64,000 nt of DNA. Source: Bacteroidales bacterium. GTDB lineage: Bacteria; Bacteroidota; Bacteroidia; Bacteroidales; UBA932. Shown here piece by piece: positions 1-9,122 of the stretch (position 1 is the first letter of the stretch; each line of letters opens with the position of its first letter). The translations under genes and the position numbers were made by a program. The DNA is taken from NCBI GenBank assembly GCA_017447815.1, contig JAFSMS010000017.1, positions 82,940 through 146,939 on the forward strand, in the 5' to 3' direction. The notes under the pieces are model-generated. The model worked only from the letters and a program-made list of their open reading frames with translations, searched no databases and had not been told where the DNA came from.

Positions 1-2
1 GG

Positions 3-2381
3 GTGGAAGCGCAGTGGTATGATCCGCGGACCGGTGAGTCCCGGGATGCAGTTAATCCCGTCCGGGAGGCCGACGGTTATTGGTCCCTGCCCACCAAACC
101 GGACGAACAGGACTGGGTGCTGGTGATCCGGACCCCGGAAACGGCGTCCCGTCCTTTCCCGCTCCCGGTGGATGAAAGCCGTTCCATGCTCTCCCGCTGG
201 GCACAGAAGGAAGTGCTGGATTCACTCCTTCTGGATGATATGGAGCAGGAGGGCCGATGGACGGTGCGTGAGGGAAAGCCCGAGCTTTCCTACACGCGGG
301 AGAATTGCAAAGACGGCACCCGGGCCCTCCGGCACCGGATGTCCCTGGTGGACCGGGAATATCTAGCCGCCAACCGTACTCCCTGGGGAACCTTCCTGGG
401 CTTGCAGGGAGGCTGGACCTGTGTTGCGCTGGAATTCGACCGGCCTCAGGACTGGAGCGCTTACAACCGGATATCCCTGTGGGCTTATATCCATCCTTCC
501 GGGAATCCCAATGTCAGTTTCGCCCTGAACCTTGTGACGGATGCTCCCGACGGCGTCCTCACGCCCGGTCGGGAGACCAATGTGGACATCCCGCAGGGGA
601 AATGGGTGCAGGTGCTGTGGGAAATCGACGCCCTGCCGCGTGAAAAAGTCCTTCGTCTGGAATTCAGCCAGACCTGCACCGGCTTTGACCCTTCCATGGG
701 GGAGGAATCCGTCACCATTGACCTGGACCGCCTGGAACTGCAGAAAGTGGTGCCGGACCATTATGAAGGCTGGGACCTTCCTTCCGGACAGTTTGCCTAT
801 GCCCACACGGGCTATCTGCCGGAGGCAGGGAAAGTGGCGCTGGCCGGCCCCGGCGAGCCCCGCGGTTTTGCCTTGCTGGACGAAGGGGGAGAGGTGGCCT
901 ATAAAGGGACGGCGCGGCCGGTTTCCTACGAAGGAAATTCTTTCATGGAATTGGATTTCAGTTCTTTCCGGAAGCCGGGCACATACCGGCTCCGGTATGG
1001 AGATTCCCTGTCGAATTCCTTCCCGATAGGGGAGGCTGTCTGGGAAGAACCCCTCTGGAATGTCCTGAATTTCTATTATTGCCAGCGGTGCGGCTATCCC
1101 GTGGAAGGCATTCACGATGTGTGCCATGCCGATGTGCGGTCTTTCCGGAAGGGCCGGGCCCGGGTGGTGAACGGAGGCTGGCACGATGCCGGAGACCTTT
1201 CCCAGGGCTTCTGGCGTACGGCTTATGGCTGTTATGCCCTTCTGGGCGCCCTGGACGTGGCGCCTCCCGCTCTTCGAGAGCGGATGGAGGAGGAAGTGCG
1301 CTGGGGCCTGGACTGGCTTCTGAAAGTACGTTTCCCGGAAGGCCGGCATCCAACTTGGACGGTTCTCCGCTACTATTCGGATAACGAATCCGGGACGGTG
1401 GACGATGTGGCTTATCCTGCCAGCTTTGTCCCCTGGGAGGTCTTCCAGGGCGTCGCCGTTTTTGTGAAGGCACTGGAAACGCTGCCGCTCTCCGGGGCAG
1501 AGAAGGAATCCTTCTCCGCTGCGGCAAAGGCCGATTGGAAGGCTGTGGCGGAATCCTCCGGCTGGGAGCAGGCTTCCTATCTGGAAGCGTCCTGGGGCGC
1601 GGTGGCATCGGCCTTCATGTATAAGCACTTCGGAGAGCCGGTTTACCGGGAGGCGGCCCTCCATTTCGGAGAGCTTCTCCTCCGCTGCCAGGAACAGGAT
1701 TCGGTGGACGGAATGTCCTTGAAGGGCTATTTTTATGAATCAACCCGGCGGAAGGAGCTTATGCAAAACCCTCACACCGCTTTCTGGGAAGCTTCCATGC
1801 TGGCCTTTTCGGCCCTGTCGGAGGTGTTCCCGGACCGGTCGGCCCCTTGGAAAGAGGCGGTGCGGCTGTATGTGGACAGTTACCTGAAGCCCGGGAGTGA
1901 ACTGTCGGCCCCTTATGGCCTTCTCCCGGCAGGCCTTTTTACCCGTGAACAAACCCTCGAACAGCCCGGAACGCCCGTAAGCGGGCATTATGTGATGCGT
2001 ACTTTCCCGGTTTGGGAAAGCCATGTTGTCCATGGCGCTACGAATATCCAATTGTCGCTGGCATGGGCGCTGGCCCTGTCGGCCACCCTCCTCAATGACC
2101 GGGAAGCCATGGACCTGGTGCAAACCCAGCTTGAATGGACGCTGGGACGCAATCCCTTCTCTTCCAGCCTCATGTACGGGGTGGGATACAATTACGCTCC
2201 GCTCTTCGTTTATACCACCCGCCATGTGGCGGGCGCCATCCCTGTAGGGATAGACTGCCTCCATGACGACGTGCCTTTCTGGGACGGGACGGCCCACGCC
2301 ACCTCCCATGAAATCTGGATCGAGCCGGTGAGCCGTTTCCTGGGCACTTTGTCCCTGTATTTGCAATTTTTTAACCACTGA
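3..2381 (+). CDS. GH140-type C-terminal domain fused to GH9 glycoside hydrolase (5' partial)
   Basis: The reading frame is open to the left edge, so the GTG at 3 is not taken as the real start and the protein is truncated by the window. The first 45 or so residues (WYDPRTGE ... DWVLVIR) look like the C-terminal 'putative collagen-binding' domain that ends DUF4038/GH140 enzymes. Next comes a galactose-binding-like stretch (about 70-250), then an Ig-like CelD_N-type domain (about 265-340), then a GH9 (alpha/alpha)6 domain to the end. GH9 hallmarks are GGWHDAGD (base aspartates), the LGRNPFSSS segment, and a C-terminal HEIW glutamate expected to act as acid. GH9 enzymes cleave beta-glucans and related beta-glycosides, and characterised GH140 members are apiosidases of rhamnogalacturonan II. 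A GH140-plus-GH9 chimera is inferred; the GH140 catalytic part is out of view. It lies 6 bases before the next gene. Confidence 0.75.
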   Translation: MEAQWYDPRTGESRDAVNPVREADGYWSLPTKPDEQDWVLVIRTPETASRPFPLPVDESRSMLSRWAQKEVLDSLLLDDMEQEGRWTVREGKPELSYTRENCKDGTRALRHRMSLVDREYLAANRTPWGTFLGLQGGWTCVALEFDRPQDWSAYNRISLWAYIHPSGNPNVSFALNLVTDAPDGVLTPGRETNVDIPQGKWVQVLWEIDALPREKVLRLEFSQTCTGFDPSMGEESVTIDLDRLELQKVVPDHYEGWDLPSGQFAYAHTGYLPEAGKVALAGPGEPRGFALLDEGGEVAYKGTARPVSYEGNSFMELDFSSFRKPGTYRLRYGDSLSNSFPIGEAVWEEPLWNVLNFYYCQRCGYPVEGIHDVCHADVRSFRKGRARVVNGGWHDAGDLSQGFWRTAYGCYALLGALDVAPPALRERMEEEVRWGLDWLLKVRFPEGRHPTWTVLRYYSDNESGTVDDVAYPASFVPWEVFQGVAVFVKALETLPLSGAEKESFSAAAKADWKAVAESSGWEQASYLEASWGAVASAFMYKHFGEPVYREAALHFGELLLRCQEQDSVDGMSLKGYFYESTRRKELMQNPHTAFWEASMLAFSALSEVFPDRSAPWKEAVRLYVDSYLKPGSELSAPYGLLPAGLFTREQTLEQPGTPVSGHYVMRTFPVWESHVVHGATNIQLSLAWALALSATLLNDREAMDLVQTQLEWTLGRNPFSSSLMYGVGYNYAPLFVYTTRHVAGAIPVGIDCLHDDVPFWDGTAHATSHEIWIEPVSRFLGTLSLYLQFFNH

Positions 2382-2387
2382 TATACT

Positions 2388-3692
2388 ATGGCTGATTCAA
2401 GAAGATCATTCCTCAAGAAGGCGGGGGCCGGCATCGTGGCCGCGACCATCCTGCCCAGAAACGTTTTCGGTGCCTTGGGCGGCAACAAGAAATATGTGGC
2501 TCCCAGCGACCAGCTCACACGGGGTATCATCGGCGTGGGCGGCATCGGCATGTCTTCCCTGCACTTTACCAGCGATGAAAAATGCCGCCTCGTAGCCGTC
2601 TGCGACGTGGATCAGAGCCATCTGAACCGAGCTGTCGAGACCGGCAAGGAGCGTTTTGGCACCACCCTCGCCGCCTATCACGACTTCCGTGACCTCATCC
2701 ACGATTCCAACGTGGACATCGTGCACATTGCCACCCCGTCCCACTGGCACGGCATCATGGCCGTGGAGGCCGCCCGGGCCGGCAAGGACATTTTCTGCGA
2801 GAAACCCATGACCCGTACCATCGGCGAAGGACAGAAGGTGGTGGAGGCCGTGGCCCGGTACGGACGGATCTTCCGCCTGGACACCTGGTTCCGCTTCAAA
2901 GACACGTTCTACGGCCTGGGTACCACGGTGGAACCCCTCAAGAAACTGGTTTCCAGCGGTCTGCTGGGCTGGCCCCTGACGGTCCGCATTTCGGGCGCGA
3001 CGGGTTTTGCCTGGAAGTTCTACTGGACCGGCCGCACCGACCTCACCCCCCAGCCCGTCCCGGCCGAACTGGACTACGACCTGTGGCTGGGTCCCGCCCC
3101 GTACAAGCCCTACCATCCGCACCGGGTGCACAGTACCTTCCGCGGCTATTGGGACTACGAGTCCGGCGGCCTGGGAGATATGGGACAGCACTACATCGAC
3201 CCCGTGCAGTACATCCTCGGGAAGGACGATACTTTCCCCGTGAAGGTGGAAGTGGACGCCCCCGTTCAGCATCCTGACGCTGTCGGAACCTGGCGCAGCA
3301 TCACCTATACTTACGATGACGGATGCAAGATTATCCTGGAAGGCGAGGGCTACGAAAGCCCCGGCAAGGTTCCGTACATCGAAGGCCCGCTGGGCAAGGT
3401 TTACAAAGGCTTCGAGTGCACCATCCCCAACGTCTGGGACGTCATCAACTCCCTGCCGGACCCGGCTCCCCGTCACACCGACTTCCTGGAGTGCGTGAAA
3501 AACCGCCAGCACTTCGCCCTGGATGAGATAATCGGCCACCACAGCGCTACGGTGGTGAACATGGGTGCCTGCGCCCTGCGCCTCGGACGCACCCTGCACT
3601 TCGACCCGCTCACCCAGCGTTTTATCGGCGACGATGCCGCCAACCATCTCATTAACCAACCGATGCGTGCCCCCTGGGCTTCCATGATTTAG
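2388..3692 (+). CDS. Tat-exported Gfo/Idh/MocA family oxidoreductase
   Basis: A 434-residue protein with an N-terminal Tat motif (SRRSFLKKAG, then a hydrophobic run), so it is predicted to be exported folded with its nicotinamide cofactor bound. The Rossmann part shows GVGGIGMSS and the conserved EKP (FCEKPMTRT, near residue 140). The C-terminal part has the LGDMGQHYID stretch that carries a likely catalytic histidine. Family members oxidise or epimerise sugars and glycosides; Tat-exported ones in Bacteroidetes include glucoside 3-dehydrogenases. It sits 6 bases upstream of a DUF1080 protein, the partner expected for cleavage of 3-keto-glycosides. A GH109-type role is a less likely alternative. 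The exact substrate is unknown. Confidence 0.85.
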   Translation: MADSRRSFLKKAGAGIVAATILPRNVFGALGGNKKYVAPSDQLTRGIIGVGGIGMSSLHFTSDEKCRLVAVCDVDQSHLNRAVETGKERFGTTLAAYHDFRDLIHDSNVDIVHIATPSHWHGIMAVEAARAGKDIFCEKPMTRTIGEGQKVVEAVARYGRIFRLDTWFRFKDTFYGLGTTVEPLKKLVSSGLLGWPLTVRISGATGFAWKFYWTGRTDLTPQPVPAELDYDLWLGPAPYKPYHPHRVHSTFRGYWDYESGGLGDMGQHYIDPVQYILGKDDTFPVKVEVDAPVQHPDAVGTWRSITYTYDDGCKIILEGEGYESPGKVPYIEGPLGKVYKGFECTIPNVWDVINSLPDPAPRHTDFLECVKNRQHFALDEIIGHHSATVVNMGACALRLGRTLHFDPLTQRFIGDDAANHLINQPMRAPWASMI

Positions 3693-3698
3693 TGCCTT

Positions 3699-6170
3699 AT
3701 GAAAAAGATATTTACTCTGTTTACCGCGCTCCTGCTGGTGGCAGGAAGCCTCTTCGGACAAGTTGCCGGCGATTCCGCCAAACGCGATGCCCTGAAACAG
3801 GAGATCTCCCGCTGCGAGGATTCCGTGGCCCGCTCCTTCCTCCTTCAGCAGTTGTATCCGCTGGCCCGGGAAGCCGACATTGACCTGTATCTGTCCTATG
3901 TGAACGACCCGCTCTGCGCCCCCATGTCCGTAGCGGCCCTGGTAGCCCTTCCCGGCGGGGACAAAGCCCTGATGGACCTGGTCCGTACGGAAGGGGCCGA
4001 CAAGACCCTTCTTTGCGGCGCCGTGGCCGACCGGGGACTCCGCGAGGCCGAACCGTATCTCCTTCAGTGGGCGCAAACAGCTCAGGGAGAGGAGAAAAAA
4101 GCCATTTGCCAGACCCTAGGCATCATTGGCGGCAAGGCCTCTGCCAAGTACTTGAAGAGCCAGTCCCCGGCCGATTATATGGTCCTTCTGGACAATCTCA
4201 GCGACAAGGAGGCCGTGAAGGCCGCCAAGGGCCTTCTGAAAGATGCCAATTCCGGTATCCGCTGCGCTGCCGTGAAAACGCTCATCGAGCGGTCCGCTCC
4301 GGATCCGAAACTGGTGGTGAACGCCCTCAAGACCGGAGACCGCCCTTATCGCAACGCCGCCCTGGCCGCTGCGGAAAAGTATGATGTGGGGGCCCTGGCC
4401 AAGGCCCTGGAAAAAGCCTATGCCACCCTTCCCGACGGAGCCAAGACGGATGTCCTCAACTGGCTGGGCGTGAAGAAAGCGGCAAGCGCCCTTCCCCTTG
4501 TGACAAGCAGCATCCGGGTCCCGGGTGAGCAGGGAGAAACCGCTCTCCGGACGCTGGGTATCCTTGGCGGAGAAGGCGCTGCCGAAGCCTTGGTGAGCGC
4601 CCTGTCCTGGGACAAGTCCGGCGCCGCCTATGCCGCCCTCACTACTTTTGAAGGAAACCTGACCGATGCGGTGGCCAAGGCCCTGGATGCTCCGGAGAAC
4701 GGAATGCAGCTGGAGAACCTTCTCCGCCTCTGCCCCAAGCGTCACATGACCGAATTGGCTCCCGCCGTGCTCAAACTGGCGGCTTCGGGCAACCTTTCTG
4801 CCGCCAAGGCGCTGGACGGCATGGCCACCCTGGCGCAGGCCGACGGAATAGCCGCTCTTCTGGATGCTTCCGCCGGAGAATTCACGGAGCCTCTCCAGAA
4901 AGCCCTCGTCTATGCCCTTCATACGGAAACGCCTGAAGCACAGGCGGAAAAGTTGAAAGGATATCTCCCTACAGCTGTCCATAAAGACAAATTCTATCCG
5001 GCCCTCGCCGCCGGCAATTCCGACGCTGCCGCGAACGTACTCCGTGAGGTGGTGCAGAAAGACGCATCGGCCCGCGATGCCCTGTTTGGCATGCAGATTC
5101 CTTCCGTGATGGAGGATGTGCTCGCTGCCGCCCGTGAAGGAGGGAAGGATGCCGACAAGTACCTGGACCGCTACGTGAACCTTCTTTCCAGGTTCGGCAA
5201 GAACGACGACGTGAAGCGGCTGGGTTATGCCGAAGTGCTGTCCCTGGCTTCCGATCCGGCCGTCAAGGAATCGGCCCTTGGAAAGATTGCCGACATGCCC
5301 CTGATGAAGTGCTTCCTTCTGGCCGGCAAGTATCTGGATGACAGCGCGGAAGGGGTGCGTTATTCCGCCGCCGACGCGGTGCGCAAGATAGCCTCCCAGT
5401 GCAAGGAAGAAATCAATTATGACGACTTCAAGGGCAGTCTCGAGAAGGCCGCCACCCTGTATCGTACCCGCGGCCTGGCCGATGACGGATATGCCGTGGA
5501 CGAAATCGGCAAGATGGTCTCGGAGGCGAAGCCCGCCCCGCGCAGCGAACTCACGGCCGAGGAGAAGGCCCGCGGTTTCGAAATGCTCTTCGACGGAAGC
5601 GACCTTTCCAAGTGGCACGGTGACAAGGAAGGCTATACCGTGGTGAACGGAGCCATCCTGGTATCGGCCCTGTATGGAAGTACGGGCAATCTGTACACCA
5701 ACAAGCAGTACCGCAATTTCGTGTACCGTTTCGAATTCTGTTTCCTGGAGGAAGGCGTGAACAACGGCGTGGGCATCCGTACCCCCGAGAACGTGGACGC
5801 CGCCTACCACGGCATGTGCGAACTGCAGATTCTGGACCATGATGCCCCGCAGTACGCCGGCTGGCTCAAGGATTACCAGGTGCACGGCTCCATCTACGGT
5901 ATTGTCCCCGCCAAGCGCCTCAAGCACAAACCTTTGGGCGAATGGAGCACCGAGGAAATCATCGTGAAGGGAGACCACATCACAGTGACCGTGAACGGTG
6001 AGGTGATTACGGATGCCGATGTGCGCAAGGTTACCAAAGGCGGCCGCAAGCCCACGATAGACGGCAAGGAGCATCCGGGCCTTTTCAACAAGAAAGGGTA
6101 CATCTCTTTCTGCGGACACGGCTCCGGACTCAAGATCCGGAACGTGCGAATCCTCGATTTGGGCGAATAA
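3699..6170 (+). CDS. HEAT-repeat protein with C-terminal DUF1080 (3-keto-glycoside lyase/hydrolase-like) domain
   Basis: An 823-residue secreted protein with signal peptide MKKIFTLFTALLLVAGSLFG. Residues of roughly 30-610 are helical, alanine- and leucine-rich and repeat-like (HEAT/Armadillo type). A DUF1080 domain fills about 625-823, starting with MLFDGSDLSKWHG and ending KIRNVRILDL, with the NNGVGIRTP and ELQILDHD segments typical of the family. DUF1080 is a jelly-roll fold; characterised members cleave 3-keto-glucosides or keto-disaccharides after a Gfo/Idh enzyme oxidises them. The long repeat array may hold a partner or the substrate. The gene follows a Tat Gfo/Idh gene by 6 bases, so the pair probably acts in sequence in the periplasm. 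The DUF1080 call is firm; the HEAT assignment rests on pattern only. Confidence 0.8.
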   Translation: MKKIFTLFTALLLVAGSLFGQVAGDSAKRDALKQEISRCEDSVARSFLLQQLYPLAREADIDLYLSYVNDPLCAPMSVAALVALPGGDKALMDLVRTEGADKTLLCGAVADRGLREAEPYLLQWAQTAQGEEKKAICQTLGIIGGKASAKYLKSQSPADYMVLLDNLSDKEAVKAAKGLLKDANSGIRCAAVKTLIERSAPDPKLVVNALKTGDRPYRNAALAAAEKYDVGALAKALEKAYATLPDGAKTDVLNWLGVKKAASALPLVTSSIRVPGEQGETALRTLGILGGEGAAEALVSALSWDKSGAAYAALTTFEGNLTDAVAKALDAPENGMQLENLLRLCPKRHMTELAPAVLKLAASGNLSAAKALDGMATLAQADGIAALLDASAGEFTEPLQKALVYALHTETPEAQAEKLKGYLPTAVHKDKFYPALAAGNSDAAANVLREVVQKDASARDALFGMQIPSVMEDVLAAAREGGKDADKYLDRYVNLLSRFGKNDDVKRLGYAEVLSLASDPAVKESALGKIADMPLMKCFLLAGKYLDDSAEGVRYSAADAVRKIASQCKEEINYDDFKGSLEKAATLYRTRGLADDGYAVDEIGKMVSEAKPAPRSELTAEEKARGFEMLFDGSDLSKWHGDKEGYTVVNGAILVSALYGSTGNLYTNKQYRNFVYRFEFCFLEEGVNNGVGIRTPENVDAAYHGMCELQILDHDAPQYAGWLKDYQVHGSIYGIVPAKRLKHKPLGEWSTEEIIVKGDHITVTVNGEVITDADVRKVTKGGRKPTIDGKEHPGLFNKKGYISFCGHGSGLKIRNVRILDLGE

Positions 6171-6182
6171 CAGTTTTTTAGG

Positions 6183-9026
6183 ATGATGGAAAAAGGAATG
6201 CGCCGGGTGGCCCTGCTGCTGCCTGTCCTGCTTTTTGCAGTCTCTTGCACCTCTTCGGAAGAGGTCCCGGCCCTCCATGATGTGAATCCTTTTGTGGGGA
6301 CGGCTGGCATCGGCCACACCTATCCTGGTGCCACGGCCCCGTTCGGAATGGTCCAGCTGAGCCCGGACACCCGAAACGGCGGCTGGATTGCCGCGTCCGG
6401 GTATCACGACGAAGACAGCACCATCATGGGCTTTTCGCACACCCATCTGAGCGGTACCGGCGGCGTGGATTTCGGAGACTTCCTCTTCACGCCCCTGCTG
6501 GGGGAAGTTCCGCTCACCGAAGAGGGCTTCCAGGTCCACCGGCTGCCTTTTTCCAAGGCCGATGAAAAAGCTTTTCCCGGCTATTACAGCGTCGTGCTTC
6601 CGGGCATTACCGTGGAGCTGACGGCGCTGCCCCATACGGGATGCCATTCCTACGCTTTCTACGGCAAAGGGGAGCGGCACCTGCTCATTGACCTTCGGCA
6701 CAACATCGGCGAAACCCGTCCCAGTGATATTTCCTGCACTGCGGTGGCCGATACCCTCCTGGAAGGCGGCCGTCACGTGGCCGGATGGGCCCCCAGCCGG
6801 GAAATCTATTTCAGCGCCCGTTTCTCCGTGCCTTTCACCAGCTGCATCCCCGACGGGAAAGACCGTTACCTCCTTACTTTCCCGGCCGATACCAAGGGGG
6901 TTACCGTTACGGTGGGTCTCTCTCAGACCAGCGCGCTTGACGCTCGGAAAAACCGCCTTGCAGAGGCCCCCAGGGTGGATTTTAACAGGGTTTCTGGCCG
7001 CTCTTATGAACTTTGGGATGAGCAGTTCCGGAAGGTAGTCATCGAGGGCGGAACCCCTGCCCAAAGGACCAATTTCCATACGGCGCTTTACCATACCCTG
7101 GTGGCCCCGAACCTCATCAGCGATGTGGGGGAGCGGCCCTTCTATTCCACGCTGTCCCTCTGGGATACCTACCGCACCTGGAATCCGCTGCAGACCCTCC
7201 TGAATCCGGAGTTGGTGAGCGACATGGCCCAGAGCCTGGTCCAGACCTTTCAGCGGGACGGCAAGCTGCCCCTCTGGCCCCTGGCCGGCGTGGATACGGA
7301 CTGCATGATAGGCTATCATGCCGTCTCCGTCCTGGCCGACGCGTGGCTCCGCGGCATCCGCGGGTTCGACGGGGAAGCGGCCCTGGAGGCCATGGTGGCT
7401 TCCTCCAACCTGGACCCGGCATCGGCCTGGTACAACGAGTACGGCTACATTCCCTGCGATTTCGCCTCCGAGTCCGTGTCCCGTACGCTGGAATTCTGCT
7501 ACGACGACTGGTGCATCGCCCGCTTGGCGGAGGCGCTGGGACACCAGGCGCTTGCTGCGGAATATGATGCCCGCGCGCTGCGTTATCGCAACCTCTTGGA
7601 CCCTTCCACCGGCTATTTCCGGGGCCGGGATTCCGAGGGCAACTGGCGCAGCCCCTTCAACCCCGCCGGCCGCTCCCGGGATTACACCGAGGCCACGGCC
7701 TGGCAGTACAGGCATTATGTGCCCCAGGACATGGGCGGGTTCGTGGGCCTGATGGGCGGCCGGGAGGCGGTGAAAACCTCTCTGGATTCGCTCTTTACGT
7801 ATGAGTATCTGGACCCGTCCATGGCCGATGACGGCAATGTGACAGGCATGATCGGCCAGTATGCCCATGGCAATGAGCCCAGCCACGGATCGGCCTGGCT
7901 GTATGCCTGCATCGGAGACCCTTCCTTCACGCAGCGCTGGGTGAGGCATATCCTGGACCGGATGTATGCTCCCACGCCGGAAGGCATCTGCGGCAACGAG
8001 GACTGCGGTCAGATGAGCGCCTGGTATGTGATGAGCGCCATGGGCCTGTATCCTCTATGCCCCGGCAGTGGAGAATTTGTGCTGGGAGCGCCCCTTTTCA
8101 AGAAAATCACTTTGAATCTTCCCGGAGGAAAAACCTTTGTCATCACGGCCGACCATCCCGAATACGCTTATGTGAAGGATGTCCGTCTGAATGGAAAAAG
8201 GGTTGAGGCACAGTTTATTACCTATTCGGATATCGTAAAGGGCGGAGAACTTTCCTTCACCCTTTCCAAGAAGCCTTTCCATGGGCGGGATGCCCTGCCG
8301 GCCCCGTATTCCATGACGGGGGAGGACCTGGTTTCCACACCGGTCCTCCTGGGAAATCCGCGCTTTTTCAGAGGAACTTTCCAGGCCTCTCTTTCCAGCC
8401 GGACCCCGGGGGCGGAAATCCGCTATACCCTGGACGGCAGCGAGCCCACGGAGGCATCGGCCTTGTATGAAGGACCCTTCCCCATTGCGGAGGAGGTGCT
8501 GCTGAAGGCCCGCGCTTTCAAGGAAGGGATGACACCCAGTCCGCTTCTGGAGTGCCGGGTTTTCCCGCTGGTGATCCATCCTTCCGTGGCCGCTCCCGCC
8601 TCCCGGGCTCCCGGTTGCCGCTACACTTATCACAGGGGCTATTTCAAGATGACGGCCGATGTGGTGGCGTCCCCGGTGGTTTCGCGCGGCGTGATGCCGG
8701 AACCGTCCATCAAGGGCGCACCGGACGAGGACCATTTCGGCTATGTCTTCACCGGCTATCTGGATGTCCCGGAGGAGGGCCTTTGGGAATTCGCCATCAC
8801 CAGCGACGACGGGTGCGTGCTGGAGATAGACGGTCACCTGGCCGTGAATGCCGACGGCTCCCATTCCAATTCCACGGCAACCGGGTTCATCGGCCTGGCA
8901 AAGGGCCTGCATGCCTTTACCCTCAAGTACCTGGAAGACTATGAAGGGCAAAATTTGGAGTGGAGATGGCGGGCTCCCGGTTCCATGAACTTCGTTCGCA
9001 TCCCCGCTTCGGCCATTTCGCATTAG
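6183..9026 (+). CDS. GH92 alpha-mannosidase lipoprotein with chitobiase-C-like and PA14 domains
   Basis: A 947-residue lipoprotein (LLLPVLLFAVSC lipobox, so Cys about residue 22). The GH92 core (about 35-700) shows VNPFVGT, HTYPGATAPFGMVQLSPD, GFSHTHLSGTG and GNEDCGQMSAWY; the Glu of GNED is the family's general acid. GH92 enzymes are calcium-dependent exo-alpha-mannosidases. A chitobiase/hexosaminidase C-terminal-like domain (IRYTLDGSEPTEAS, about 740-785) and a PA14 carbohydrate-binding domain (DEDHFGYVFTGYLDVPEEGLW ... SDDGCVLEIDG, about 810-945) follow. The same order of domains recurs in the minus-strand GH92 gene ending at 37003. ATG at 6183 is chosen; ATG at 6186 or the Met before RRVALL are alternatives. 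Confidence 0.9.
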   Translation: MMEKGMRRVALLLPVLLFAVSCTSSEEVPALHDVNPFVGTAGIGHTYPGATAPFGMVQLSPDTRNGGWIAASGYHDEDSTIMGFSHTHLSGTGGVDFGDFLFTPLLGEVPLTEEGFQVHRLPFSKADEKAFPGYYSVVLPGITVELTALPHTGCHSYAFYGKGERHLLIDLRHNIGETRPSDISCTAVADTLLEGGRHVAGWAPSREIYFSARFSVPFTSCIPDGKDRYLLTFPADTKGVTVTVGLSQTSALDARKNRLAEAPRVDFNRVSGRSYELWDEQFRKVVIEGGTPAQRTNFHTALYHTLVAPNLISDVGERPFYSTLSLWDTYRTWNPLQTLLNPELVSDMAQSLVQTFQRDGKLPLWPLAGVDTDCMIGYHAVSVLADAWLRGIRGFDGEAALEAMVASSNLDPASAWYNEYGYIPCDFASESVSRTLEFCYDDWCIARLAEALGHQALAAEYDARALRYRNLLDPSTGYFRGRDSEGNWRSPFNPAGRSRDYTEATAWQYRHYVPQDMGGFVGLMGGREAVKTSLDSLFTYEYLDPSMADDGNVTGMIGQYAHGNEPSHGSAWLYACIGDPSFTQRWVRHILDRMYAPTPEGICGNEDCGQMSAWYVMSAMGLYPLCPGSGEFVLGAPLFKKITLNLPGGKTFVITADHPEYAYVKDVRLNGKRVEAQFITYSDIVKGGELSFTLSKKPFHGRDALPAPYSMTGEDLVSTPVLLGNPRFFRGTFQASLSSRTPGAEIRYTLDGSEPTEASALYEGPFPIAEEVLLKARAFKEGMTPSPLLECRVFPLVIHPSVAAPASRAPGCRYTYHRGYFKMTADVVASPVVSRGVMPEPSIKGAPDEDHFGYVFTGYLDVPEEGLWEFAITSDDGCVLEIDGHLAVNADGSHSNSTATGFIGLAKGLHAFTLKYLEDYEGQNLEWRWRAPGSMNFVRIPASAISH

Positions 9027-9122
9027 AGATTCGATTGTCATTTCTCAAAGTTTTTTTGGCGAAAACAAAAGAGATCCGATGACGGATTCTTCTTATCTTG
9101 TATGGCACGAAATTTACGTACC

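Noticed and set aside
4116..7949. 1277-codon open frame on the minus strand
   Set aside because: It lies opposite two well-supported genes (HEAT-DUF1080 and GH92), has no recognisable domain, and arises from high GC with few stops in the complementary frame.
9027..9122. Possible promoter in the 96-base gap before the MBL-fold gene
   Set aside because: A TATCTTG stretch at 9094 is one T short of the box and no TTTG lies at the right distance; the T run at 9051 has no hairpin before it.
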